DNA from: an uncultured Oscillibacter sp.
Lineage (GTDB): Bacteria > Bacillota > Clostridia > Oscillospirales > Oscillospiraceae
Assembly: GCA_910578935.1 (NCBI GenBank)
Contig: CAJTSM010000014.1
Span: forward strand, 1-64,000
Reading direction: 5' to 3'
DNA length: 64,000 bases
The translations under genes and the position numbers were made by a program. A model generated the notes under the pieces. The model did not search any database. It worked only from the letters and a program-made list of their open reading frames with translations, and was not told the DNA's origin. This document shows, piece by piece, positions 7,846 through 16,496 of this stretch; position 1 is the stretch's first letter; each line of letters begins with the position of its first letter.

Positions 7846-8527
7846 GTGCAAGGGGCTGACCAAGCGGTTCGGGAGGACCACGGCCCTGGATGAGGTGAGC
7901 CTGACCATTGAGCCGGGCCGCATCGTGGGCCTGCTGGGTCCCAACGGCAGCGGCAAGACTACATTGATTAAATTGGCCAACGGCCTGCTGACCCCCGACG
8001 GGGGCTACATCGCCGTCTGCGGCTCCGCCCCTGGGCGGGAGAGTCACGCTCTGGTGAGCTATCTTCCCGAGCGGACGGCCATTCCCACCTGGATGACCGC
8101 CCGGCAGCTGCTGGACTTCTACGGGGACTTTTACCGGGACTTCCGCCGGGACGTGGCGGAGGAGATGCTGGACCACCTGGGCATCCGGCCCGCCCAGGCC
8201 GTAAAGCAGATGTCCAAGGGCACCCGGGAGAAGGTCCAGCTCATCATGGTCATGAGCCGGGCGGCGAAGCTGTATTTGCTGGATGAGCCCATCGGCGGTG
8301 TGGACCCCGCCACTCGGGATTACATTCTCTCCACCATCATCGGCAACTATAACCCCGAGGCGGCGGTGGTCATCTCCACCCACCTGATCTCCGACGTGGA
8401 GAAGGTGCTGGACGAGGTCATTTTCATCAACCAGGGCCAGATTATGCTCCAATCCACCGTAGACGACATCCGGGAGGAGAAGGGCATGAGCGTGGACGCG
8501 CTGTTCCGGGAGGTGTTCAAATGCTGA
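7832..8527 (+). CDS. ABC transporter ATP-binding subunit (YtrB-like)
   Basis: 231 aa. Walker A GPNGSGKT (36-43), Walker B YLLDEP near 150, D-loop GGVD and switch His (ISTH) are present. The signature is degenerate (MSKGTREKV instead of LSGGQ), as is common in small ABC-2 type exporters. Start ATG 7832 lies inside the repressor gene and the 3' end overlaps the permease by 7 nt, showing tight translational coupling. It energises export through the permease that follows; the substrate is unknown. Confidence 0.88.
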   Translation: MPVLECKGLTKRFGRTTALDEVSLTIEPGRIVGLLGPNGSGKTTLIKLANGLLTPDGGYIAVCGSAPGRESHALVSYLPERTAIPTWMTARQLLDFYGDFYRDFRRDVAEEMLDHLGIRPAQAVKQMSKGTREKVQLIMVMSRAAKLYLLDEPIGGVDPATRDYILSTIIGNYNPEAAVVISTHLISDVEKVLDEVIFINQGQIMLQSTVDDIREEKGMSVDALFREVFKC

Positions 8528-9336
8528 GGAAATTATTGAAGCACGAGTTCCGGGCCACCGGGCGGGTCATGCTGCCCATGTATCTCATCCTGCTGGTCAC
8601 TGCCCTGGGCTCCAACCTGGCGGGCCGGGGGATGCTGGACGGGCGGTCCGACGTTTTAAGAATCCTGGGCGTTTTGATTGTCACGGCCTTCGGCCTCACC
8701 ATTTTCGGGGTCCTCCTGCTGTCCTTTGTGCTGATGATCCAGCGGTTCTACAAGAACCTTCTCCAGGACGAGGGCTATCTGATGTTCACCCTGCCCGTGT
8801 CCGTCCACCAGCACATCTGGTCGAAGCTCATCGTTTCCGTGGTCTGGTTTGCCGCCACGATTTTAGCCATCATTGCGGCGAGCCTGGTGGTGGCCTACCA
8901 GGGAGGCTTCCTGCGGGAGTTCTTCGACATCCTGCGCTGGTTCTTCGAGGGTCTCCAAAAGCTGAAAATCAGCGAGGCCCTCAACGGCACCGTGTACCTG
9001 GTGGAATTCGCCGTTTTGATGTTCCTGGCCATGGCGGTGTTCTCCCTCCAGTTCTACGCCGCCCTGGCGGCGGGGCACAGCCGGGCCAATCACAAAATGG
9101 TCTGGTCCGTGGTGTGGTTCTTCGGCTTCCAGTTTGCCCTGCAATTCCTGGGCTCCCTGCTGTTCATCACCCTGGACCGGCTGCACATTCCCTTCCCCTT
9201 CCATCTGGAGATCCAGTCCGCCACCGTGGCGATTCACATGGGTCTGCTGCTGGCCATTGGGTGCGTGGTGGTCTACGGCGCGATTTTTTACGCCGTCACC
9301 ACATTCTTCTTGAAAAAGCACCTGAACCTGGAGTAA
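8521..9336 (+). CDS. ABC-2 type permease
   Basis: 271 aa with about six hydrophobic helices (around 15-38, 50-75, 103-130, 160-185, 200-225, 240-262). The N-terminus MLRKLLKHEFRATGR is typical of small ABC-2 permeases that pair with YtrB-like ATPases. It is translationally coupled to the ATPase and is the last gene of the repressor-ATPase-permease set. Confidence 0.8.
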   Translation: MLRKLLKHEFRATGRVMLPMYLILLVTALGSNLAGRGMLDGRSDVLRILGVLIVTAFGLTIFGVLLLSFVLMIQRFYKNLLQDEGYLMFTLPVSVHQHIWSKLIVSVVWFAATILAIIAASLVVAYQGGFLREFFDILRWFFEGLQKLKISEALNGTVYLVEFAVLMFLAMAVFSLQFYAALAAGHSRANHKMVWSVVWFFGFQFALQFLGSLLFITLDRLHIPFPFHLEIQSATVAIHMGLLLAIGCVVVYGAIFYAVTTFFLKKHLNLE

Positions 9337-9374
9337 ACTAGATTCCATAATGCCAACCATTATGGAGGAACCCT

Positions 9375-9860
9375 ATGCTGTTCTCAGAGAGCTTTTTAGA
9401 AACCGTATCCGGCGAGCTGCTGATGACCTTCCTGGTGGCCATGGTCCCGGTGATTGAGCTCCGGGGGGCCATCCCGGCGGGCGTCGCCGCGGGGCTGCCC
9501 CCGGTCCTGGCCTGTATCGCCGCTATCGCCGGAAATCTGGTGCCCGCCCCCTTCATCATCGTGTTGGGGCGGCGTGTGGCAAACTGGCTCCGTGGCACCC
9601 GCTTCTTCGGCCCCAAAATTGTCTGGTTGGAGCGCCGGGCCCATCTCAAGGGCCGGCTGGTGCGAAAGTACCGCCTGGCGGGGCTGGTGATTCTGGTGGG
9701 CATCCCCCTGCCGGGGACCGGAGCCTGGACCGGAGCGCTGGTGGCCTCCGTGCTGGATATCCGCATGCGCCACGCCCTGCCCGCTATCTTCCTGGGGCTG
9801 GTCATCGCGGCGGGGATTACCACGGCCATTACGCTGGGGGTATTTAACCTGCTGATTTGA
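9375..9860 (+). CDS. Small multi-drug export family protein (COG2426)
   Basis: 161 aa. Four or five hydrophobic segments with the family motif ELRGAIPAGVAAGLP near the N-terminus and VGIPLPGTGAWTGAL in the second half, characteristic of Pfam Sm_multidrug_ex. Despite the name, the transported compound is not established. GGAGG lies 7 nt before ATG 9375. The gap to the permease is 38 nt, so it may be read through from the same promoter. Confidence 0.8.
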   Translation: MLFSESFLETVSGELLMTFLVAMVPVIELRGAIPAGVAAGLPPVLACIAAIAGNLVPAPFIIVLGRRVANWLRGTRFFGPKIVWLERRAHLKGRLVRKYRLAGLVILVGIPLPGTGAWTGALVASVLDIRMRHALPAIFLGLVIAAGITTAITLGVFNLLI

Positions 9861-9878
9861 TATGCGAAGGAGTACATG

Positions 9879-10478
9879 ATGAAACGATTTGCGATACTGT
9901 GCGCCCTGGTCCTGTCGGTGGCGCTGCTGTCCGGCTGTATGCCCGCCGTTGTGATTACCTCCCCCAGGGACGAGGAGTTCCAGAGGGACTGGGCGGACTC
10001 CATAGACGAGTCCGCCGAGGACTGGGCCGAGGACTTTGAGGACGCCTGGGACGGCTTCTGGAACGACCAGGACGAGGAGGGCGTTGAAAAGGACCACTAT
10101 TGGAGAATCCTGGACGCTGAGAGCCAGGAGCTGGGGACCGTCACGGACCCGGAACAGGTCGATGCCATAGACGACCTCCTCAGCACCGACAGCCATCAGG
10201 GAACCCGCATGGCCGAGGACCCCGGCGACCCGGCTTACAGTTACGTCTACTGCCAGCAGGAAACCCTGAAGGCTGGGCAGAAGGAGGAGGAGGACCGGGC
10301 GTACGAGGAACTGGTTCGCTTCACCGTCTCGGAGTCGGAAGACGTGATGACCATGGTGATTCTGGAGGATCTGCCCTCTCTGCTGAACGTGGACCTGGGG
10401 GAACTGCTGACCTTCACCTTCACCGTTCCGGCGGGGACGGCGGAGGCCCTGCGGGACCCGGGACAGTTTTTGGAATAA
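9879..10478 (+). CDS. Secreted lipoprotein, unknown function
   Basis: 199 aa from ATG 9879, which is 6 nt after GAAGGAG; ATG 9876 is too close. The signal peptide ends in lipobox LLSGC (Cys about 20). The mature part is very acidic (SIDESAEDWAEDFEDAWDGF) with no family I can name. It lies 18 nt after the Sm_multidrug_ex gene and is closed by a terminator. Confidence 0.65.
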   Translation: MKRFAILCALVLSVALLSGCMPAVVITSPRDEEFQRDWADSIDESAEDWAEDFEDAWDGFWNDQDEEGVEKDHYWRILDAESQELGTVTDPEQVDAIDDLLSTDSHQGTRMAEDPGDPAYSYVYCQQETLKAGQKEEEDRAYEELVRFTVSESEDVMTMVILEDLPSLLNVDLGELLTFTFTVPAGTAEALRDPGQFLE

Positions 10479-10483
10479 TGCAC

Positions 10484-10515
10484 AGGGGCGCGCTTGACCG
10501 GCGCGCCCCTCTTAT
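10484..10515 (+). terminator. Terminator after the lipoprotein gene
   Basis: Ten-base perfect stem AGGGGCGCGC / GCGCGCCCCT with a 7-nt loop, then CTTAT; the T-run is weak. Confidence 0.65.
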
Positions 10516-10528
10516 GCCTGTCAAACCC

Positions 10529-10557
10529 TTGACAAACCGGGAAATTTGGGGTAGATT
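10529..10557 (+). promoter_or_regulatory. Sigma-A promoter of the flavodiiron gene
   Basis: -35 TTGACA (10529-10534), 17-nt spacer, -10 TAGATT (10552-10557), 44 nt ahead of ATG 10601. Confidence 0.7.
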
Positions 10558-10600
10558 AACCTTGCAAAAGCGATAACCTATATGAAGGAGGACAAGCGTT

Positions 10601-11806
10601 ATGCATAACGTGCGCAATATTACATCCGACATCCTGCTCATCGGCGGGTCCGACCGGCGGCTCAGCCTGTTTGAGAATGTGTTCCCCGTTCCCCGGGGCG
10701 TCAGCTACAACGCCTACTTAGTGCGGGACGAAAAGACCGTCCTGCTGGACACGGCGGACAGCGCTGTGGGCGCCCACTTTTATGAGAACCTGGACCACGC
10801 CCTGGAGGGCCGGTCCCTGGACTATGTCATCATCAACCACATGGAGCCGGACCACTGCTCCACCCTGGGGGCGGTGCTCCGCACCCACCCTGAGGCTCAG
10901 GTAGTGGCCAGCGCCAAGGCCATCTCCATGATTGGCCAGTTCTTTGACGCCGACGTCACGGACCGCTGCATGACGGTGAAGGAGGGGGATACCCTCTCCA
11001 CCGGGCGGCATACCTTCACCTTTGTCATGGCCCCCATGGTTCACTGGCCGGAGGTTATGGTGACCTATGACACCACGGACAAGGTTCTCTTCTCCGCCGA
11101 CGCCTTCGGTACCTTCGGCGCGCTGAACGGGAACATCTTTGCCGACGAGGTGAATTTTGAAGCCGAGTGGCTCCCCGACGCCCGGCGGTACTATACCAAT
11201 ATCGTGGGCAAGTACGGCGCCCAGGTCCAGACCCTGCTGAAAAAGGCGGCGGGATTGGATATTCAAACCCTCTGTCCCCTCCACGGCCCCATCTGGCGGA
11301 AGGACATCGCGTGGTTCGTGGAGAAGTACCAGCGCTGGAGCAGCTACACCCCGGAGGACAAAACCGCCGCCATCTTCTGCGGTTCCATCTACGGCAACAC
11401 GGAGAACGCCGCCGAAATTCTGGCGGCCCGGCTGGCGGACAAAGGCGTGCGGGATGTGCGGCTCTACGACGTGTCCCACACCCATGTCTCCGAGCTGGTG
11501 GCCGAGGCCTTCCGGTGCAGTCACCTGGTGTTTGCCTCCGCAACGTACAACGGGGAAATTTACACCCCCATGGAGAACTTCCTCCGGGACCTGAAATCCC
11601 ACGGCCTGCGCAGCCGCACGGTGGGCCTCATTGAGAACGGCACCTGGGCCCCCGTATCCGGCAAGCAGATGACGGAGCTGCTGGGGGCCATGAAGGACAT
11701 GACCGTGCTGGAGGGGACCGTCAGCCTGAAATCCTCCGTGAAGGAAGCGCAGCGGCAAGGGCTGGAAGCTCTGGCGGACGCCTTGACGGCGGAGATTTTG
11801 GCCTGA
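10601..11806 (+). CDS. fprA: Flavodiiron protein (A-type flavoprotein)
   Basis: 401 aa, the usual length. The N-terminal beta-lactamase-like domain has all six di-iron ligands: H80, E82, D84, H148, D167 and H228. The C-terminal flavodoxin domain (from about 254) has the FMN loop GSIYGNTENA at 261-270. The enzyme reduces O2 to water or NO to N2O using electrons from rubredoxin or a similar carrier, protecting anaerobes from oxygen and nitrosative stress. It acts in the cytoplasm. It has its own promoter and terminator. There is no rubredoxin domain fused or adjacent, so the donor lies elsewhere. Confidence 0.95.
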   Translation: MHNVRNITSDILLIGGSDRRLSLFENVFPVPRGVSYNAYLVRDEKTVLLDTADSAVGAHFYENLDHALEGRSLDYVIINHMEPDHCSTLGAVLRTHPEAQVVASAKAISMIGQFFDADVTDRCMTVKEGDTLSTGRHTFTFVMAPMVHWPEVMVTYDTTDKVLFSADAFGTFGALNGNIFADEVNFEAEWLPDARRYYTNIVGKYGAQVQTLLKKAAGLDIQTLCPLHGPIWRKDIAWFVEKYQRWSSYTPEDKTAAIFCGSIYGNTENAAEILAARLADKGVRDVRLYDVSHTHVSELVAEAFRCSHLVFASATYNGEIYTPMENFLRDLKSHGLRSRTVGLIENGTWAPVSGKQMTELLGAMKDMTVLEGTVSLKSSVKEAQRQGLEALADALTAEILA

Positions 11807-11850
11807 GGGGGCTCTTTGAAAGCGGCGTGATTGAGCGAACGAACCAAGCA

Positions 11851-11887
11851 AAGCGCCGGGACACATCCGTCCCGGCGCTTTTGTCTT
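11851..11887. terminator. Bidirectional terminator between convergent genes
   Basis: Stem AAGCGCCGGGAC (11851-11862) and GTCCCGGCGCTT (11869-11880), followed on the plus strand by TTGTCTT. It also directly follows the stop of the minus-strand helicase. Confidence 0.85.
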
Positions 11888-13043
11888 ATTCCATCACCGT
11901 CAGTTTTCCGTCGGCGCCAAATACTACCGGCACGATTTCGTTCCGGGTTTTTTGGGCAATATCGTCGATCCGCATCTTGGACGGATAGTCTGCGATCAGG
12001 CTTACCGCCACACCTTGGCGTTTGGCCCGGCCGGTGCGGCCGATGCGGTGAACATAGTCCTGGTTTTCATCCGGCACGTCGCAGTTGAATACAATGTCCA
12101 CGTCGTCCACGTCAATACCCCGGGCGGCCACATCGGTGGAAACAAAGACCCGGAGTTTCCCTTCTCGGAACAGGTTCATTACCTGCTCCCTCCGCCGCTG
12201 GGGGATGTCCCCATGGATGCACTCCGCGTCGATGCCCCGCATTTGCAGGAACTTGCAGATGCGCTCCGTAGAACCCTTCGTGTTGCAAAAAGCCATGCAG
12301 CGGTCAAAACCCGTCTCCTCCAAAATTTTGGCGATGGCGTCTGCCTTTTCGTTCTGGGCCACGTCCATGCGGAACTGTTTGATGTCGGGCTTGTTCTGCT
12401 CATCCTCCCGGACGGTGACCTCCGCCGCGTCCCGCTGGTAGACCCAAGCGATGTCCATGACTTCCCGGGAGATGGTAGCGGAGAACAGGCCGAGATTTTT
12501 TCGCTTGTTCATCTTGTCCAAGAGGCGGGTCACATCGTGGATAAAGCCCATGTCCAGCATGCGGTCCGCCTCATCCAGAACCACGGTCTGGGCGCTGTCT
12601 ACCCGGACGGTCCGGCGCTTCATATGGTCGCTGAGACGCCCGGGCGTGGCGACGACGATTTGGGGCCGTTTTTTCAGCGCGTCGATTTGCTTCCCAATGG
12701 GCTGTCCCCCGTAGAGGCAGACGCAGCGGACGCCGGGGCGAAAGGCGGAGATGTCCCGCAGCTCGTCGGTGATCTGGATTGCCAGTTCCCGGGTGGGAGC
12801 CAGGATGACAGCTTGAACAGCGTCGTCCTCCGGGTTAATGTGTTCAATAATGGGAATGCCGTAAGCGAAGGTCTTGCCGGTGCCGGTGGGGGCCTTGGCG
12901 ATGACGTCCTGCCATTCCATCATGGGAGGGATGCACCCTGCCTGGACAGGGGTGGTGAGCTCCAGCTCCCGCTTTTGGATGGCCCTCATAATTTCCGGGG
13001 ACAGCCCCAGACTGTCGAACCGGACGCCTTCTGTAAACTCCAT
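11886..13043 (-). CDS. DEAD-box RNA helicase
   Basis: 385 aa from ATG 13043, the ATG preceded by AGAGGAAA; an upstream ATG six codons earlier is less likely. All helicase motifs are seen: Q-motif, APTGTGKT (I), PTRELA (Ia), TPGR (Ib), DEAD (II), SAT (III), then STDVAARGIDV and HRIGRTGR (V, VI). It is short, with no C-terminal RNA-binding extension, like a minimal CshA/RhlE-type enzyme. Likely roles are ribosome assembly, mRNA unwinding or cold adaptation; the exact subgroup cannot be fixed. Confidence 0.93.
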   Translation of the reverse strand: MEFTEGVRFDSLGLSPEIMRAIQKRELELTTPVQAGCIPPMMEWQDVIAKAPTGTGKTFAYGIPIIEHINPEDDAVQAVILAPTRELAIQITDELRDISAFRPGVRCVCLYGGQPIGKQIDALKKRPQIVVATPGRLSDHMKRRTVRVDSAQTVVLDEADRMLDMGFIHDVTRLLDKMNKRKNLGLFSATISREVMDIAWVYQRDAAEVTVREDEQNKPDIKQFRMDVAQNEKADAIAKILEETGFDRCMAFCNTKGSTERICKFLQMRGIDAECIHGDIPQRRREQVMNLFREGKLRVFVSTDVAARGIDVDDVDIVFNCDVPDENQDYVHRIGRTGRAKRQGVAVSLIADYPSKMRIDDIAQKTRNEIVPVVFGADGKLTVME

Positions 13044-13103
13044 AATATTTCCTCTTTTCACGTAGTGGGACCTGTGATAAAATAACGTTGTTCGTTCTGG
13101 CTT

Positions 13104-13132
13104 ATTATACAGAAAAGGAAGCCGCTTGTAAA
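13104..13132 (-). promoter_or_regulatory. Sigma-A promoter of the DEAD-box helicase
   Basis: Minus strand: -35 TTTACA (13127-13132), 17-nt spacer, perfect -10 TATAAT (13104-13109). The leader to ATG 13043 is about 55 nt. Confidence 0.8.
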
Positions 13133-13324
13133 GCGGTCTGGCCTTACAAGTCCGATGATTTTAGAGAAATTAAAACTATAATCAACTGAAATCTATAGAA
13201 TCCAACAAATTATACAAGGAAACCCGAAGAAATTGTAGTAAAATTGTGTGTTGTAAACCCAACAAGGCCCAATTTTTATGATAAATTAAAATTGGAAGAC
13301 GAAACGGGTAAAAGTCAATAGGGG

Positions 13325-13549
13325 GTGTCGAACGTGGATGAGATGGAGTATGTACGTATTCTGCGTGATTTGCGCGAGGACGCCGATAAAACACAGTCAC
13401 AGATCGCCGAGGTCCTGGGAACATCCCAGACCATGTACGCACGCTACGAGCGGGGAGCAAATGAACTTCCCATCCACCATCTGATCACATTGAGTAAGTA
13501 TTACGGCGTCAGTACGGATTACCTGCTGGGGCTCAACAAGGAACGATGA
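13325..13549 (+). CDS. Small Xre-family HTH regulator
   Basis: 74 aa if read from GTG 13325; GTG 13334 (9 nt after GGGGGTG) or ATG 13343 are alternatives and the start is unsettled. The protein is essentially one Cro/C1 HTH domain (DKTQSQIAEVLGTSQTMYAR, YERG) ending in the motif YYGVSTDYLLGL common to phage-type and clostridial Xre proteins. It is convergent with RNase J and alone in its transcript. The target is not visible. Confidence 0.8.
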   Translation: MSNVDEMEYVRILRDLREDADKTQSQIAEVLGTSQTMYARYERGANELPIHHLITLSKYYGVSTDYLLGLNKER

Positions 13550-13550
13550 A

Positions 13551-13590
13551 ACACGGACAGGAAGGCCTCCTGTCCGTGTTTTTTGTTTTG
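13551..13590 (+). terminator. Terminator after the Xre gene
   Basis: Stem ACACGGACAGGA(gg) paired with CCTCCTGTCCGTGT, then TTTTTTG. It overlaps the region just past the RNase J stop, so it may act for both strands. Confidence 0.9.
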
Positions 13591-15249
13591 TTACAGCCGG
13601 GTCACAACGGGAATGACCATGGGGCTGCGCTTCGTTGTCTTAAAGAGGTAGCTGCTGACGGCGGACTTCACGACGCCCCGGAGCTCCCCGTCGTCCCGCC
13701 CGCGCTTGCGGGTGACGGACTCCGCCGCGTCCATAGCAACGCCCTGGAGCTCTTTCATCAGATCCCCGGATTCCTTCACGTAGATAAAGCCCCGGGTGAT
13801 GATCTCCGGCGGGCTGAGAAGGCCGCCGTCATGACTGGAGGTAGGCAGGACCACCACCACCATGCCGTCCTCAGCAAGGCGTTTGCGGTCCCGCATGACC
13901 ACGGCTCCCACGTCGCCCACGCCGGAGCCGTCCACAAAGACCTCTCCGGCGGGGACCGCGCCGCCCAGCTTCAGGGTCTTGGCAGTCAGTTCGATCACAG
14001 ATCCGTTTTCCGCGATGGCGATATGGTTCCGGTCCATGCCCATCTGCTGGGCCACCTGGCTGTGGATTTGCAGCATCCGCTGCTCGCCGTGGAGGGGAAT
14101 GAAAAACCGGGGCCTGGTGAGGGCGTGGATAATCTTCAATTCCTCCTGGCAGGCGTGGCCGGAGACGTGGAGCATGTCGGCTTTGTCGTAAATCACATGG
14201 ACGCCTTTGCGGAACAACTCATTAATCACCCGGCTCACCGTCACTTCGTTGCCGGGAATGGCGGAGGCGGAGATGATAACTTTATCGCCGGGACCGATCT
14301 CCACCTGCTTATGGGTGGAGAAGGCCATGCGGTACAAAGCGCTCATCTCCTCACCCTGGGAGCCGGTTGTGATAATCACCTGCTTGTTCTTCGGCAGGCT
14401 TTTGATCTTGTTGATATCCACCAGGGTGTTCTTGGGTACTTTCATGTAGCCCAGTTCCGTGGAAACCCGCATGATGTTCTCCATGGACCGGCCGGTAACG
14501 GCGACCTTGCGCCCATGAGCGGCGGCGGCGTCCAGCACCTGCTGAACCCGGTGGACGTTGGAGGCGAAGGTCGTGACGATGATCCGCTCGTCGCAGCCTT
14601 GGAACTGCCGGCTGAACGTCTGGCCGACGGCCCGCTCGCTGAGCGTGTAGCCGGGGCGTTCCACATTGGTGGAATCGGCGCAAAGAGCCAAGACCCCTTC
14701 CTTCCCCAGCTCGCCCAAGCGGGCCAAGTCGATGACCTCCCCGTCAATAGGAGTGGAGTCAATCTTAAAGTCGCCGGTGTGAACTACGGTGCCCATGTGG
14801 GTGTGGATGGCAAAGGCCACGGAGTCGGCGATGGAGTGGTTCACATGGATGAACTCCACGGTAAACTTCCCCGCCCGGACGGATTTGCCGGGCTCCACGG
14901 TAATGAGCTTAGTGGATTTCACCAGTCCGTGCTCTTCCAGCTTCAGCTGGATCAGGCCGGCGGTGAAGCGGGTGCAGTAGATGGGCATATTTACTTGTTT
15001 GAGAACATAGGGAATGGCCCCCACATGGTCCTCATGGCCGTGGGTGATGAACAGGCCCCGAATCCGGGCCCGGTTCTTGATCAGATAGGTTACGTCGGGG
15101 ATGATGCAGTCGATTCCGTACATATCGTCCCCGGGGAAGGCCATGCCGCAGTCCACGACAATGATCTCCCCGCCGTATTCATAAGCGGTCATGTTCTTTC
15201 CGATTTCGTCCAGACCGCCGAGGGGGATAATTTTCAGTTTTTCTGCCAT
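13591..15249 (-). CDS. rnj: Ribonuclease J
   Basis: 552 aa, the normal length. The metallo-beta-lactamase core has the signature HGHEDH (H70, H72, D74, H75), followed by the beta-CASP motifs and a C-terminal domain. RNase J is the 5'-3' exonuclease and endonuclease of Firmicute mRNA turnover and rRNA maturation. Only one copy is in this window. AGGAG lies 9 nt ahead of ATG 15249. It is transcribed from a promoter about 290 nt upstream, giving a long leader that may carry autoregulation. Confidence 0.95.
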   Translation of the reverse strand: MAEKLKIIPLGGLDEIGKNMTAYEYGGEIIVVDCGMAFPGDDMYGIDCIIPDVTYLIKNRARIRGLFITHGHEDHVGAIPYVLKQVNMPIYCTRFTAGLIQLKLEEHGLVKSTKLITVEPGKSVRAGKFTVEFIHVNHSIADSVAFAIHTHMGTVVHTGDFKIDSTPIDGEVIDLARLGELGKEGVLALCADSTNVERPGYTLSERAVGQTFSRQFQGCDERIIVTTFASNVHRVQQVLDAAAAHGRKVAVTGRSMENIMRVSTELGYMKVPKNTLVDINKIKSLPKNKQVIITTGSQGEEMSALYRMAFSTHKQVEIGPGDKVIISASAIPGNEVTVSRVINELFRKGVHVIYDKADMLHVSGHACQEELKIIHALTRPRFFIPLHGEQRMLQIHSQVAQQMGMDRNHIAIAENGSVIELTAKTLKLGGAVPAGEVFVDGSGVGDVGAVVMRDRKRLAEDGMVVVVLPTSSHDGGLLSPPEIITRGFIYVKESGDLMKELQGVAMDAAESVTRKRGRDDGELRGVVKSAVSSYLFKTTKRSPMVIPVVTRL

Positions 15250-15544
15250 AGGCTTTTATAACTCCTTTAAACTATAGAAAAGATGTACTGCGGCTGTATT
15301 CGGATAAGGGCATAGCAAAGAAGAGGCGCCCGCTGTCCGCCCGGCCCCGTTCCGCCGGCGGAGGTTTGGCAGCGCCCTGTCATGTTCGAATATAAAAGCC
15401 GCTTGAGCCCTAACCCTGGGTTGAGGCGCGGGCATTTATTATTTGACCAGCCGGGAAGCGCGTCCCACCTGGAAAAATACTTTCATAAAAACCCGTTCCA
15501 TGCGCCCGGTACGAGCCGCAGGAACGTTAACTCGCTATAGTATA
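15250..15544 (-). promoter_or_regulatory. RNase J promoter and long 5' leader
   Basis: An extended -10 (TGC TATACT, minus strand, 15539-15544) places the start near 15532, leaving about 283 nt untranslated. The leader contains several GC-rich stems (for example CCGCCGGCGG near 15353, and the CCCTAACCCTGGGTT region near 15410). I cannot match it to a named riboswitch or ribosomal-protein leader. Confidence 0.6.
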
Positions 15545-15595
15545 GCACAGGAAAAACCGTTTGTATACAAAAACTTTTAGAATTTTGCCGGAAGA

Positions 15596-15624
15596 TTGAC
15601 GGCTGCTGGAAAATATGCTATCAT
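15596..15624 (+). promoter_or_regulatory. radC promoter, divergent from rnj
   Basis: -35 TTGACG (15596-15601), 17-nt spacer, extended -10 TGC TATCAT (15619-15624). Confidence 0.75.
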
Positions 15625-15695
15625 ATTCTCTAAGTGTCAAGCTTTGCCCCGCCTTTATCCGGCAGGGGGGAGCGGAGACTGCGGAGGGTAAGGCA

Positions 15696-16370
15696 ATGGG
15701 CATCCATGACGGGCACAGGGCGCGGCTGCGCCGGCGTTTTCTTGAAAATGACCTGAACGGCTTCGCGGATCATGAAGCCTTGGAGTTGCTGTTGTGTTAT
15801 GCCATTCCCCAGGGGGATGTAAATCCCCTGGCCCATGATTTGATTGAGCGCTTTGGAAGCCTTTCCGGTGTGTTTTCCGCCCCGGTGAAGATGCTGGCTC
15901 AGGTAAAGGGAGTGGGGGAGCGGACGGCGGTTTTGCTGCATTTGATTCCGCTGATTTCGCAAAAAGCCCGCCTGTCGGAACTGGAGCGGGAAGTGGTCCT
16001 GAATACCCGGGAACAAGTGGGCGCTTATCTTTTGGAGCTGTTTTCCCTGGAACGGAATGAGACGGTTTACCAGATCTGTTTGGATGGGAAAGGAAAACTT
16101 CTGGCATGCAAGCGCCTGGGGGAGGGAAGCGCGTCGGCGGTGACGGTAGATATCCGCCAATTGATACAAAATGCAATTTTGTGTTCCGCAGCTTCCGTAA
16201 TCCTGGCGCATAACCATCCCAGCGGGATTGCCCTGCCTTCTGAGGACGATTGGGCGGTTACCAACCGGGTCAAGGCGGCTCTGGCGTCTATTGACGTGCG
16301 GCTGGAGGACCACATTGTGGTTGCCGATCATGATTTTGTGTCCTTTTCAGAGTCCGGGTACCTTCTATGA
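15696..16370 (+). CDS. radC: RadC/MPN-domain protein
   Basis: 224 aa from ATG 15696, supported by GCGGAGGG 7 nt upstream; longer starts would precede the mapped promoter. An N-terminal helix-hairpin-helix region (about 25-85) is followed by the JAMM/MPN+ domain with the metal motif HNHPSG and the downstream Asp. The family was named for a repair phenotype that was later questioned; its biochemical activity is unresolved. The codons 5' of uvrB and the separate promoter suggest independent expression. Confidence 0.9.
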   Translation: MGIHDGHRARLRRRFLENDLNGFADHEALELLLCYAIPQGDVNPLAHDLIERFGSLSGVFSAPVKMLAQVKGVGERTAVLLHLIPLISQKARLSELEREVVLNTREQVGAYLLELFSLERNETVYQICLDGKGKLLACKRLGEGSASAVTVDIRQLIQNAILCSAASVILAHNHPSGIALPSEDDWAVTNRVKAALASIDVRLEDHIVVADHDFVSFSESGYLL

Positions 16371-16406
16371 AGGACCTTGCCCCCATGTTTCAGATCAAAA
16401 AATTAT

Positions 16407-16445
16407 CGAACAAATGTTGCAAATCCGGCCGCTTTGTGATAGAAT
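16407..16445 (+). promoter_or_regulatory. uvrB promoter with LexA (SOS) box
   Basis: CGAACAAATGTTGC at 16407-16420 fits the Bacillus-type LexA consensus CGAACRNRYGTTYC at 13 of 14 positions. It overlaps the -35 TTGCAA (16417-16422); a 17-nt spacer leads to -10 TAGAAT (16440-16445). This is the expected architecture for SOS repression. Confidence 0.8.
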
Positions 16446-16496
16446 GCATCTGATCCAAATCGGTCCGAAGAGGGGCGCATTCCGCAGGAGGCCGTT

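Noticed and set aside
13546..15261. 571-codon open frame on the plus strand opposite RNase J
   Set aside because: It is a GC-rich shadow of the RNase J gene: no RBS, no recognisable motif, and its His/Gly/Asp composition mirrors the real codons.
15250..15540. Known riboswitch in the RNase J leader
   Set aside because: No conserved riboswitch core could be matched by eye; kept only as an unassigned leader.
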